Positions 48,574-56,937 of a DNA stretch of 64,000 nt are shown one piece after another. Both the position numbers and the translations under genes were made by a program. Positions within the stretch are counted from its first letter, which is position 1, and each line of letters begins with the position of its first letter. The notes under the pieces were generated by a model that was not told the DNA's origin, made no database searches, and saw only the letters and a program-made list of their open reading frames with translations. The DNA is taken from contig NZ_AP023257.1 of NCBI RefSeq assembly GCF_016756595.1, positions 124,001 through 188,000 of the forward strand, read 5' to 3'. The DNA comes from Mesorhizobium sp. L-2-11. GTDB lineage: Bacteria > Pseudomonadota > Alphaproteobacteria > Rhizobiales > Rhizobiaceae.

Positions 48574-49656
48574 ATGACTGACGCCAATCAGCCCGCTTTC
48601 AAGCCACTCGTCTTTTCCGGCGTCCAGCCGACCGGCAATCTGCACCTCGGCAACTATCTCGGCGCCATCAAGAAATTCGTCGCCCTGCAGGACACCTCCG
48701 ACTGCATCTATTGCGTCGTCGACCTGCATTCGCTGACCGCGCAGCTTGTCCATGAGGATCTCAAGGACCAGACGCGTGCGATCACCGCGGCGTTTCTCGC
48801 CTCCGGCATCGACCCGAAGAAGCACATCGTCTTCAACCAGTCGCGGGTCATGCAGCACGCCGAGCTTGCCTGGATCTTCAACTGCGTGGCCCGCATCGGC
48901 TGGATGAACCGGATGACGCAGTTCAAGGACAAGGCCGGCAAGGATCGCGAGAACGCCTCGCTCGGGCTGCTTGCCTATCCGAGCCTGATGGCGGCCGACA
49001 TCCTCGTCTACCGCGCCACCCATGTGCCGGTCGGCGACGACCAGAAGCAGCATCTGGAGCTGACACGCGACATTGCGCAAAAATTCAACAACGACTTTTC
49101 CGACCGCATCGCCGGCCTTGGCGTCGGCGTCGAAATGAAGGTCGGCGAGGAGACGGTGAACGGCTTTTTCCCGCTTACCGAACCGATCATCGGCGGACCC
49201 GCGGCGCGCATCATGTCGCTGCGCGACGGCTCGAAGAAGATGTCGAAGTCGGATCCGTCGGACCTGTCGCGCATCAATCTGACCGACGATGCCGACAGCA
49301 TCTCGAAGAAAATCCGCAAGGCCAAGACCGACCCGGAGGCTTTGCCTGGCGAATTGGACGGCCTGGCCGGCCGGCCGGAAGCCGAAAACCTGGTCGGTAT
49401 CTATGCGGGTCTCGCCGAGATCTCGAAAGAGGCGGTGCTGAAGGAGTTCGGCGGCCAGCAGTTTTCGGTGTTCAAGCCGGCGCTGGCCGACCTTGCCGTG
49501 GAAAAGCTGGCGCCGGTCGCCGGCGAAATGCGCCGCATTTCCGGCGATCGCGCCTATGTCGATGCAGTGCTGAGCGACGGCGGCGAGCGGGCCGGCCTGC
49601 TGGCCGAGGCGACGATGAAGACCGTGCGCGACATCATCGGCCTGCTGCAGGATTAA
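48574..49656 (+). CDS. trpS: Tryptophanyl-tRNA synthetase
   Basis: The enzyme charges tRNA-Trp. The 360-residue protein has the class I HIGH motif as [14 protein letters not shown] near residue 20, [27 protein letters not shown], and the KMSKS loop [17 protein letters not shown] near 220-235. Length and motifs match the short bacterial TrpRS. No regulatory leader was recognised; the repeat family B copy sits upstream. Confidence 0.97.
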   Translation: MTDANQPAFKPLVFSGVQPTGNLHLGNYLGAIKKFVALQDTSDCIYCVVDLHSLTAQLVHEDLKDQTRAITAAFLASGIDPKKHIVFNQSRVMQHAELAWIFNCVARIGWMNRMTQFKDKAGKDRENASLGLLAYPSLMAADILVYRATHVPVGDDQKQHLELTRDIAQKFNNDFSDRIAGLGVGVEMKVGEETVNGFFPLTEPIIGGPAARIMSLRDGSKKMSKSDPSDLSRINLTDDADSISKKIRKAKTDPEALPGELDGLAGRPEAENLVGIYAGLAEISKEAVLKEFGGQQFSVFKPALADLAVEKLAPVAGEMRRISGDRAYVDAVLSDGGERAGLLAEATMKTVRDIIGLLQD

Positions 49657-49744
49657 TCTGCAGCCAATATTGCTACATCCGCCGGTCGCTTGCGGCCGGG
49701 CTGTGGCGGTGGCAGATTGCGACCGAAACCATCGAAGGTAGAAA

Positions 49745-50236
49745 ATGGTCTCCAAACGCCTCAGCCGCGAAGCCGGCCATCGCCGCAAGTTTTTGGCGAT
49801 CATCGACGACACGCCCGAATGCGAACGGGCCGTCGTCTACGCCTCGAAGCGCGCGCAGAGCACCAGTGGCGTGCTGGTGCTGCTCTATGTGATCGAGCCG
49901 GACGATTTCCAGCATTGGCTGGGTGTCGAGAAGATCATGCGCGAGGAGGCTACCGCCACCGCGCGCGCCGCACTGGACAGCTATGCCAACAAGGTGCGCC
50001 AGAAGCTCGGCATCGAGCCGGAACTCGTGGTGCGCGAAGGCAAGCCGACGGAAGAGATCCACAAATTGATCGAGGAGGACCAGGATATCGCCATCCTCGT
50101 GCTGGCCGCCGGCGCCGGCAAGGAGGGGCCGGGGCCGCTGGTCGGCGCGGTCGCCGGCAAGGGCGCCGCCTTCCCGATCCCGGTGACAGTGGTGCCGCAG
50201 AACCTGTCGGACGAAGAAATCGACAGCCTGGCCTGA
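49745..50236 (+). CDS. Universal stress protein (UspA family)
   Basis: The 163-residue protein starts MVSKRLSREAGHRRKFLAII and has the Usp fold (a beta strand FLAIIDDTPECERAVVYASK, then VLVLLYVIEP). The ATP-binding signature GxxGxGxxGS is only partly kept (LAAGAGKEGPGPLVGAVAG), so nucleotide binding is uncertain. It follows trpS after 88 bases. Its role is probably a general stress or metabolic one. Confidence 0.87.
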   Translation: MVSKRLSREAGHRRKFLAIIDDTPECERAVVYASKRAQSTSGVLVLLYVIEPDDFQHWLGVEKIMREEATATARAALDSYANKVRQKLGIEPELVVREGKPTEEIHKLIEEDQDIAILVLAAGAGKEGPGPLVGAVAGKGAAFPIPVTVVPQNLSDEEIDSLA

Positions 50237-50352
50237 GGTGTGCTGATATTCGAGTGAGGCCGGCCTGCGAACGGCGGCTTCCTGCGCTTCCGGTGCGGCG
50301 CGGTAGAAGAAAAAACATTCTCTCGGGTGGCAGTTCCGGCGCTGCGTTTCGC

Positions 50353-50394
50353 TTGAATGTCCTGCCGATAGGGCCTATTTAGAATTATTCCAAA
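50353..50394 (+). promoter_or_regulatory. Promoter with an Irr-type iron control element (ICE)
   Basis: TTGAAT (50353-50358) and TATTTA (50376-50381) are 17 bases apart. Overlapping the -10 is TTTAGAATTATTCCAAA (50378-50394), a full match to the rhizobial ICE consensus TTTRGAAYNRTTCYAAA as I recall it. Irr binds this element when iron is low. Its position over the -10 predicts repression of the downstream iron-sulfur scaffold gene under iron limitation (inference). Confidence 0.82.
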
Positions 50395-50424
50395 CTATCT
50401 GCCCGAACGGGCTCGGAGACGTCC

Positions 50425-50994
50425 ATGTTCATCCAGACCGAATCGACGCCAAATCCGGCGACATTGAAGTTCCTGCCCGGCAAGGAAGTGCTCGTAGAAG
50501 GCACTGCCGATTTCCGCGATGCCGACAGCGCTGCCGCGGCTTCGCCGCTGGCCGGCCGGCTGTTCGAGATCCCCGGCGTCACCGGCGTCTTCTTCGGCTA
50601 TGATTTCGTCACCGTGACCAAGGACGGCCCCGACTGGCAGCATCTGAAGCCGGCGATCCTCGGCGCCATCATGGAACATTTCATGTCCGGCGCTCCTGTC
50701 ATGGCCAGGGCCGGCCCCGCCGCCGAAACCAGCCAGACCGGCGAATTCTACGACAAGGCCGACGAGGAACTGGTCATCACCATCAAGGAACTGCTCGACA
50801 CACGGGTGCGCCCGGCCGTCGCCCAGGACGGTGGCGACATCACCTTCCGCGGCTTCGAGAACGGCACCGTGTTCCTGCACATGAAGGGCGCCTGCGCTGG
50901 CTGCCCGTCATCGACGGCGACGTTGAAGCACGGCATCCAGAACCTGCTCCGGCATTTTGTGCCCGAGGTGCAACAGGTCGAACAGGTCTCTTGA
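50425..50994 (+). CDS. nfuA: NifU-like iron-sulfur cluster scaffold/carrier (NfuA type)
   Basis: The protein delivers iron-sulfur clusters to client enzymes. The 189-residue product begins with an Nfu N-terminal domain (MFIQTESTPNPATLKFLPGK, near 1-88) and ends in the NifU C-terminal domain with CAGCPSSTATLKHGI, whose CxxC ligates the cluster. The order matches alphaproteobacterial Nfu. The ICE box just upstream links it to iron supply. It ends at a strong terminator. Confidence 0.93.
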   Translation: MFIQTESTPNPATLKFLPGKEVLVEGTADFRDADSAAAASPLAGRLFEIPGVTGVFFGYDFVTVTKDGPDWQHLKPAILGAIMEHFMSGAPVMARAGPAAETSQTGEFYDKADEELVITIKELLDTRVRPAVAQDGGDITFRGFENGTVFLHMKGACAGCPSSTATLKHGIQNLLRHFVPEVQQVEQVS

Positions 50995-51034
50995 GAGACA
51001 AACGTCCAGGAACAATCCGCACTCGAGCAAAAAC

Positions 51035-51068
51035 AAAAAACCGGGCCAAATTGCCCGGTTTTCTGTTT
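51035..51068. terminator. Bidirectional intrinsic terminator after nfuA
   Basis: CCGGGC (51041-51046) and GCCCGG (51053-51058) form a stem with an A-run before it and TTTTCTGTTTT after. This gives a T-run on each strand's exit. It separates the plus-strand nfuA from the minus-strand L,D-transpeptidase gene. Confidence 0.9.
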
Positions 51069-51108
51069 TGGGACGTCAGTTGTTGCCTAGACGGTCCGCG
51101 TATGAGCT

Positions 51109-51726
51109 TTAGAGAACGATGACCTTGGCGCCGACGGAGGTGCGGTCGTAAAGGTCGATGATGTCCTGGTTCATCAGCCGGATGCAGCCCGACGACATCG
51201 CCTTGCCGATCGAGTTCCACTCCGGGCTGCCATGCAGGCGGTAGCCTGAATCGCCGCCCTTGTTGAACAGATACAGGGCGCGCGCGCCGAGTGGGTTGGT
51301 CAATCCGGGATCCATTCCGCCAGCAAATTTGGCGAGTTCCGGCTGGCGCTTGATCATCGCCGAAGGCGGCGTCCAGGTCGGCCATTCGCGCTTCGCCGCG
51401 ATGCGGGCGGTGCCGCGCCATTCAAAACCCTCGCGACCGACGCCGATGCCGTAACGCATCGCCTCGCCGCCGCCCATGACGTAGTAGAGAAACTTGTTCT
51501 GGGTATCGACGACGATGGTGCCCGGCTTTTCACCGGTGTCGTAGCTCACCACCTGCCGGCGGTACTTGAATGGCACCTTTTCGATCGGAATGCGCGGCAG
51601 TTTATAACCTGCATCGGTCATCGGGCCATAGTTGTTGGTGAAGATCTGCGAGCCGATGGTGCTGCAACCAGCAATTGCCGTCGACAGCGCTAGTGCGGCG
51701 ACGATTGCGAATGACTTCATGCGCAT
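51109..51726 (-). CDS. L,D-transpeptidase (YkuD domain) lipoprotein
   Basis: The enzyme cross-links peptidoglycan stems or attaches lipoproteins to it. The 205-residue product has a lipoprotein signal ending ALALSTAIAGC, a short spacer, and a YkuD domain with GTIVVDTQNKFLYYV. The catalytic region is RLHGSPEWNSIGKAMSSGCI, with His and the nucleophile Cys in SSGCIRL. Met 51726 or 51720 may be used. It ends convergently with nfuA at the terminator. Confidence 0.92.
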   Translation of the reverse strand: MRMKSFAIVAALALSTAIAGCSTIGSQIFTNNYGPMTDAGYKLPRIPIEKVPFKYRRQVVSYDTGEKPGTIVVDTQNKFLYYVMGGGEAMRYGIGVGREGFEWRGTARIAAKREWPTWTPPSAMIKRQPELAKFAGGMDPGLTNPLGARALYLFNKGGDSGYRLHGSPEWNSIGKAMSSGCIRLMNQDIIDLYDRTSVGAKVIVL

Positions 51727-51953
51727 GAAAAGGTCCGATGCCCCGCCCGAAAAGATAGCGGCACGAGACGGCCGCCTTGTCGCCATCATTCATGCTGGCA
51801 TTTGCTTTGCTTGCCAAGCGGGCGATGCCTATATGGAGGGGCTTACATGCCGGTAGGTCGGTAACTGTGGCTTTTCGGCAACGGCTCTCATAAGATTATG
51901 TAGGAAATTCAATGGGGCGGTCCGCCAAGCCGCCGGAAGTTAGGGAACCAATC

Positions 51954-52376
51954 ATGAATGTCGGAGATGCCGCTCAGCGTTCCGGCCTGCCGGCCAAGAC
52001 CATTCGCTACTATGAGGAGATCGGCCTGATCCGTCCCGCACGCGCCGGCAATGGCTACCGCGACTATTCGGGCGACGATATCCACCGGCTGACTTTTCTG
52101 CGCCGCGCGCGCAATCTCGGCTTTTCCATCGACGACTGCCGCCAGTTGATGGCGCTGTACCAGGATCGCAGCCGCGCCAGCCATGACGTGCGCGAGATCG
52201 CCGCCGCGCATGTGACGGCAATCGAGGAGAAGGTGCGCGAATTACAGTCGATGCGCTCGACCCTGCAGAAGCTGATCCATGCCTGCCACGGTGACGACAG
52301 GCCGGACTGCCCGATCCTTGACGATATTGCAGGGGCGTCCTCGCCAGGTGATGAAGTCGTTCCCGCACAGATGTGA
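51954..52376 (+). CDS. cueR: Copper efflux regulator CueR (MerR family)
   Basis: CueR binds Cu(I) and activates copper export promoters. The 140-residue protein has the MerR helix-turn-helix (MNVGDAAQRSGLPAKTIRYY), a long dimer helix, and the metal-binding loop HACHGDDRPDCPILDD with two Cys eight positions apart, the CueR pattern. ATG 51954 follows AGGGA; the earlier open frame is unlikely. The matching promoter is at 43260-43290, upstream of copA. The 8.7-kb separation is unusual. Confidence 0.92.
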   Translation: MNVGDAAQRSGLPAKTIRYYEEIGLIRPARAGNGYRDYSGDDIHRLTFLRRARNLGFSIDDCRQLMALYQDRSRASHDVREIAAAHVTAIEEKVRELQSMRSTLQKLIHACHGDDRPDCPILDDIAGASSPGDEVVPAQM

Positions 52377-52425
52377 AGGTTGCGCGGCTAGCGCTAGCCG
52401 TTTTGCACGTTGGGTTTTCCGGCGA

Positions 52426-52662
52426 TCAAGAGGTACCGTCGACACGCTCGGCTATAGCGAATGCCTGCAGGTTCCTTGCCTTGCCGTGGTCTGCTTCGGC
52501 GTTGGCGATAATCGAGAAGAACGCCGCACGTGCGATGTCCTTCTTTGACGCATTCGGGTGTTCCTTCCTGGCCGCTTTGATCAATTGCTTGGGTGCCATG
52601 TCAGGCGTCACGACCCGCATCAGGGTGTCGGCTACCGCCTGCATCTCCTCCGCGTTCATCAT
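52426..52662 (-). CDS. Small conserved hypothetical protein
   Basis: The 78-residue protein (MMNAEEMQAVADTLMRVVTP, then MAPKQLIKAARKEHPNASKK and DIARAAFFSIIANAEADHGK) is soluble, charged and largely helical. ATG 52662 has GGGAG 5 bases before it. I do not recognise a function. It sits between cueR and mmcB, on the opposite strand. Confidence 0.65.
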   Translation of the reverse strand: MMNAEEMQAVADTLMRVVTPDMAPKQLIKAARKEHPNASKKDIARAAFFSIIANAEADHGKARNLQAFAIAERVDGTS

Positions 52663-52834
52663 CCACACTCCCTAGAGCCACCCGCATTCGCACCGTATCT
52701 CATATTGCTAATGTGTGGAACTTGCGGTGTCCATTTGAGTAGCAAGATTTCACGTAAAAACCACATTTCAGCGCGCTTGGGTGCCTCCCAGAAAACGGGT
52801 TCAAACCGTGAACAAAGTCTGGCATGATGCCGCC

Positions 52835-53335
52835 ATGCCAATCATCTCACCGATTCCTCTCAATCCGCTGATCGACGGCCGCCAGTCTGAGCGCGCCATG
52901 CTGGTCAGGCGCGGCGTGCAGCGGCTGCTCAGGGAGATGGGCGCGCATGTGCTGCCGGAACTGTCACTGGCGACCGGGCGCCGCGCCGACCTCGTCGCGC
53001 TGACCCGCCAGGGCGACATCTGGATCATCGAGATCAAGTCCTCGATCGAGGATTTCAGGATCGACCGCAAATGGCCGGATTATCGCCTGCACTCCGACCG
53101 GTTCTTCTTTGCCACTCATCCCGGCGTACCCTCGGAAATTTTTCCGCAGGAATGCGGTTTTATCCTTTCCGACGGCTACGGTGCCGAAATCCTGCGCGAT
53201 GCGCCCGAGCACCGCATGGCGGCGGCGACGCGCAAGGCGCTGATGCTGAGGATCGCACGGGCCGGCGCAGCGCGGCTGCTGGCGGCTGAACTCGCCGGTG
53301 TGGCGGTGCCGGCGCTGGAGGGCGAGAGCGAATAG
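52835..53335 (+). CDS. mmcB: MmcB-family DNA repair protein
   Basis: The 166-residue product matches the DUF2161/MmcB family, a nuclease-like fold: RRGVQRLLREMGAHVLPELS, RRADLVALTRQGDIWIIEIKSSIEDF (Asp, Glu, Lys of a restriction-endonuclease-like core), and DYRLHSDRFFFATHPGVPSE. MmcB is SOS-linked in Caulobacter. ATG 52835 (MPIISPIPLNPLID) is chosen. It is a single gene with the repeat copy at 53364 downstream. Confidence 0.9.
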   Translation: MPIISPIPLNPLIDGRQSERAMLVRRGVQRLLREMGAHVLPELSLATGRRADLVALTRQGDIWIIEIKSSIEDFRIDRKWPDYRLHSDRFFFATHPGVPSEIFPQECGFILSDGYGAEILRDAPEHRMAAATRKALMLRIARAGAARLLAAELAGVAVPALEGESE

Positions 53336-53363
53336 AGGGTTTCGGATTCCCCTGTAACGTTTG

Positions 53364-53562
53364 CGCTGCCCCTCATCTGCCTGCCGGCATCTTCTCCCCG
53401 TGAACGGGGAGAAGGGACGCTGGCCGCGACCTCGGCACCCGTTCTGCAACGCTGGAGATTGGCGAAATCCTTTGCGAAGGCGTCTTTCTCCCCGTCTCAA
53501 TACGGGGAGAAATGACCCTCCGCAGCTGCTGCGGAGAACGGGCAGGGCAATGAGGGGCGCGC
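53364..53562. repeat. Palindromic mosaic repeat (family B), copy 3, with extra small palindrome
   Basis: The outer arm CGCTGCCCCTCATCTGCCTG and GCAGGGCAATGAGGGGCGCG face each other. Inner stems CTTCTCCCCGTGAACGGGGA and CTCCCCGTCTCAATACGGGG are present. The core TTTCGCCAATCTCCAGCGTT is on the minus strand at about 53446-53467. Unlike the other copies, CTCCGCAGCTGCTGCGGAG (53518-53536) is inserted near the right arm. It separates mmcB from nhaA. Confidence 0.75.
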
Positions 53563-53571
53563 GACGTTCGG

Positions 53572-54768
53572 CTACTCTTCGTCCTCGTCCGCCCCATTCG
53601 CCGCCGGCGCCATCAGCAGCACGGCGGCGCCGAGGATGGCGGCGATGAAGGAGCCGGCGAGGATGCCGACTTTCACAGCGTCCTGCAGCTCGACATTGCT
53701 GGCGAAGGCGAGCAGGCCGATGAACAGGCTCATGGTGAAACCGATGCCGCAGAGCAGCGAAATGCCGACCATATGCAGCCAGCCGGCATTGACGGGCAGA
53801 TCGGCGAGGCCGAGCCGGATGGCCAGCGCGGAAGAACCGAACACGCCGACCAGCTTGCCGGCGACGAGGCCGGCGGCGACGCCCAGTGTCAGCGGCTCGA
53901 CCAGGGTGGCTGCGCTGAGGCCGGCGAACGGGACGCCGGCATTGGCAAAGCCGAAGATCGGGACGACGACGAAGGCCACTATTCTGTGCAAGCCGTGCTC
54001 GAGCTGGTGCAGCGGGGAATCCTCTGAATCCCGGCTGATGCCCGGGGTGATTTTCAAAGGTATGGTCAGGGCCAGCGCCACGCCGGCGAGCGTGGCATGG
54101 ACGCCCGATTTCAGCACCAGGACCCATAGGACGACACCAAGCAGGAGATAGGGCAGCAGCGTCAGCACCTTCATGCGGTTGAGCCCGATTAGCAGAGCGA
54201 TGACCGCGAAGGCAGCGCCGAGATAGGCGAGCGACAGGCCGCTCGTGTAGAACACCGCAATGATGATGACGGCGCCAAGGTCGTCGATGATGGCGAGCGC
54301 GGTGAGGAAGACCTTCAGCGACCCCGGCACGCGGCTGCCGAGCAGTGACAGCACGCCAAGCGCAAAGGCGATGTCGGTGGCGGTCGGGATCGCCCAACCG
54401 GACAGGGCGGCTGGATTGTCGCGGTTGATGGCGACATAGACAAGCGCCGGCACCAGCATGCCGCCGGCAGCGGCGATGCCGGGCAGGGCGCGGCGGGGCC
54501 AGGTCGAGAGCTGGCCGTCCAGCATCTCGCGCTTGATCTCGAGGCCGACCAGCAGGAAGAACACGGCCATCAGGCCGTCATTGATCCAGTGCGATACGCT
54601 GAGCGGTCCCAGATAGGCGTGAAGGGCGTCGAAATAGGTTTCGGCCAGCGGCGAATTGGCGACGACCAGCGCCAATGCCGCGGCTGCCATCAGGACGATG
54701 CCGCCTGCCGCCTCGCTGGCGACGAATTCGCGAAAAATGGAGATCGGCCGCGGCTTCTGGTCCTGCAT
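53572..54768 (-). CDS. nhaA: Na+/H+ antiporter NhaA
   Basis: NhaA exchanges two protons for one sodium at alkaline pH. The 398-residue protein has about twelve membrane segments and the ion-binding Asp pair in [17 protein letters not shown]. The related Asp is in [24 protein letters not shown]-like [15 protein letters not shown] lies mid-protein and [16 protein letters not shown] near the end. A tail ADEDEE ends it. ATG 54768 has GGAG 6 bases before. It lies downstream of actR on the same strand, across 183 bases. Confidence 0.96.
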   Translation of the reverse strand: MQDQKPRPISIFREFVASEAAGGIVLMAAAALALVVANSPLAETYFDALHAYLGPLSVSHWINDGLMAVFFLLVGLEIKREMLDGQLSTWPRRALPGIAAAGGMLVPALVYVAINRDNPAALSGWAIPTATDIAFALGVLSLLGSRVPGSLKVFLTALAIIDDLGAVIIIAVFYTSGLSLAYLGAAFAVIALLIGLNRMKVLTLLPYLLLGVVLWVLVLKSGVHATLAGVALALTIPLKITPGISRDSEDSPLHQLEHGLHRIVAFVVVPIFGFANAGVPFAGLSAATLVEPLTLGVAAGLVAGKLVGVFGSSALAIRLGLADLPVNAGWLHMVGISLLCGIGFTMSLFIGLLAFASNVELQDAVKVGILAGSFIAAILGAAVLLMAPAANGADEDEE

Positions 54769-54871
54769 GTCGTCTCCGTCGTGTCGGCCGAAAGGGCCGG
54801 TGTCGCATCGTGCGATGATGCGCAACCGCCGATGGCAGGGCAAGCCTCTACAGCGCGGCGTATCTTTTGGG

Positions 54872-54906
54872 CGCGCAAAGGACGCTGTAGCACCTTGATT
54901 TGCGCG
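54872..54906. other. Inverted repeat between actR and nhaA
   Basis: CGCGCAAA (54872-54879) and TTTGCGCG (54899-54906) pair across a 19-base loop. It could be an operator or a weak terminator of actR. It lies in the 183-base gap upstream of nhaA, a plausible control region of nhaA. No T-run follows. Confidence 0.35.
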
Positions 54907-54951
54907 TGATGCCCGCTATTCGCCGACGCGACCCTTCGGTTCGGTCAGGTG

Positions 54952-55515
54952 TTAGCGCGGCGCGCGTTTGGCGAGTATCCGCTGCAGCGTGCGGCGATGC
55001 ATGTTGAGCCGGCGCGCCGTCTCGGAGACGTTGCGGTCGCACATTTCGTAGACGCGCTGGATGTGTTCCCAGCGCACGCGGTCGGCCGACATCGGGTTTT
55101 CAGGCGGTGCGGCGCGTTCGCCCGCAGTGCGGGTAAGAGCCGCGAAAACCTCGTCGGCATCGGCCGGTTTCGACAGATAGTCGATGGCTCCCAGCTTCAC
55201 CGCCGTAACCGCGGTGGCGATGTTGCCATAGCCGGTGAGGATGACGGCGCGGGCGTCGTCGCGCTTCTCGCGGATGGCGGCGACGACGTCGAGGCCGTTG
55301 CCGTCGGCGAGCCGCATGTCGACCACCGCGTAGGCTGGCGGATTGGCGCGCGCCTTGGCTACCGCCTCCTCGACACTCTCGGCCGTCTCGACCACGAAAC
55401 CCCTGCTTTCCATGGCGCGGGCAAGGCGCGTGAGGAACGGCCTGTCGTCGTCGACGATCAGCAGCGAGGTGTCCTCGCCCTCAACCATTGCGCCAATCGT
55501 TTCGTCGCCGTTCAT
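54952..55515 (-). CDS. actR: Response regulator ActR/RegA
   Basis: ActR is the DNA-binding response regulator partnering ActS in redox and acid response. The 187-residue protein has a receiver domain with Asp66 in AYAVVDMRLADGNGLDVV, the conserved LTGYGNIATAVTAVKLGAID and SKPADADE. The C-terminal Fis-type helix-turn-helix DRNVSETARRLNMHRRTLQR is the RegA/ActR/PrrA signature. It follows actS after a 64-base gap. Confidence 0.95.
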   Translation of the reverse strand: MNGDETIGAMVEGEDTSLLIVDDDRPFLTRLARAMESRGFVVETAESVEEAVAKARANPPAYAVVDMRLADGNGLDVVAAIREKRDDARAVILTGYGNIATAVTAVKLGAIDYLSKPADADEVFAALTRTAGERAAPPENPMSADRVRWEHIQRVYEMCDRNVSETARRLNMHRRTLQRILAKRAPR

Positions 55516-55579
55516 CGTCTTCTAAATTCCTGCTGCCCGATTTTTACGCAGATATAGTTTGGCAGCGCTATTGTCCAAT

Positions 55580-56905
55580 TCAAGCCGTGTCAAACATGGT
55601 GGCCGAAGCCGATTCAGGATTGAGGAAGACGCTGCGCGGCCACGATATCCGCACGACGGCGCCCTCGCCCGGCTCGTTTGAATTGCGGAAATCGAGCGTG
55701 GCGCCCGAGCGCTCAAGCAGGGTTTTGGCGATGAACAGCCCCAGTCCCAGCCCGCCGCCGGCCTCGGTGCCCTGGCGCGTCGACATATAGGGCTCGCCGA
55801 TGCGATCGATGATCTCGGGAGGAAAGCCCGGCCCATCGTCGGTGATCGAGAAGGTGACCGTGGCCTCGTTCCAGCTCCAGCGCACGGTGACGCTCTTGCG
55901 GGCAAAATCGACGGCGTTCTCGACCAGATTGCCGAGGCCGTAGATGACGCCGGGATTGCGCCGTCCCACCGGCTCGGGGCCGATGCGCTCGCCGGGGCGA
56001 AGCTTGATCGAGATGCCGAAATCACGGTGCGGGGCCGTCATCTCCTCGACCAGCGAGGTCAGCGGCAGGCGGGAGAGATGCGCCTCGCCCTCGGAGGACA
56101 GGCTGGTGAGGCGTTTGAGGATCTCGCGGCAACGCTCGCTCTGCGAGCGTAGCAGCGTCACGTCCTCGCCGTATTTCGGATCGTTGCGGAGCGCCTTCTC
56201 CATCTCCTTGGCAACCAGCGTGATGGTGGCGAGCGGCGTGCCGAGCTCATGCGCGGCGGCGGCGGCAAGGCCGTCCAGCGCCGACAAATGCTGCTCGCGC
56301 TGCAGCACCAGTTCGGTGGCGGCAAGCGCGTTGGCGAGCAGCCGGGCTTCCTCGGCGACGCGGAAGGCGTAGATCGCGGTGAAGGCGACCGAGGAAAACA
56401 CCGCCATCCACATGCCGGCGACGTAAATGAACGGCATCTCCAGCGGCGCGCCCTCGTACCAGGGCAGCGGCAGATGGAAGAACACCAGCAGGCTCGCCGC
56501 CACCATCACCAGCGCGCCGAGGATGGCGGTCAGGCGCAGCGGCAGCGACGTCGCCGAGATGACCACGGGCACGGTGACCAGCACCGAAAATGGGTTGGTG
56601 AGGCCGCCGGTCAGGTAGAGCAGACCGGCAAGCTGCAGGCTGTCGATGGTCAGGATGGCGAAAGCCTGCAACGGGGTCAGCCGATGCGCCGCCGGATACC
56701 GGAAGGTCAGCAACAGGTTCATCCAGGCCGAACAGGCGATCAGCGCGAAACAGAGACTCACCGGCAGCGGGAATTTCAGCCCGTAGGCAACGACAAGAAC
56801 CGCCAGGCTCTGGCCGACAATGGCAAGCCAGCGCAGCCTGATCAGCGTGTTGAGGCGCAGCCGCTGGCTTTGCTGGAAGTCGGGCGCCCGCAGGATGTTT
56901 ATCAT
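55580..56905 (-). CDS. actS: Redox sensor histidine kinase ActS/RegB
   Basis: The 441-residue membrane kinase has six N-terminal transmembrane segments with the quinone/redox motif GGLTNPF near residue 101-107, the phospho-acceptor His219 in AAAAHELGTPLATI, and the redox-sensitive Cys259 in SERCREILKRL. The ATP domain has NLVENAVDFA, DDGPGFP and GGGLGLGLFIAKTLL. These are the features that identify RegB/ActS. ATG 56905 is used; a TTG at 56911 is possible. A TATAAT at 56914-56919 lies only 8 bases upstream of the ATG. Confidence 0.95.
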   Translation of the reverse strand: MINILRAPDFQQSQRLRLNTLIRLRWLAIVGQSLAVLVVAYGLKFPLPVSLCFALIACSAWMNLLLTFRYPAAHRLTPLQAFAILTIDSLQLAGLLYLTGGLTNPFSVLVTVPVVISATSLPLRLTAILGALVMVAASLLVFFHLPLPWYEGAPLEMPFIYVAGMWMAVFSSVAFTAIYAFRVAEEARLLANALAATELVLQREQHLSALDGLAAAAAHELGTPLATITLVAKEMEKALRNDPKYGEDVTLLRSQSERCREILKRLTSLSSEGEAHLSRLPLTSLVEEMTAPHRDFGISIKLRPGERIGPEPVGRRNPGVIYGLGNLVENAVDFARKSVTVRWSWNEATVTFSITDDGPGFPPEIIDRIGEPYMSTRQGTEAGGGLGLGLFIAKTLLERSGATLDFRNSNEPGEGAVVRISWPRSVFLNPESASATMFDTA

Positions 56906-56937
56906 GGCCAAGGATTATAGCCGGAAAAGGATAAAGG

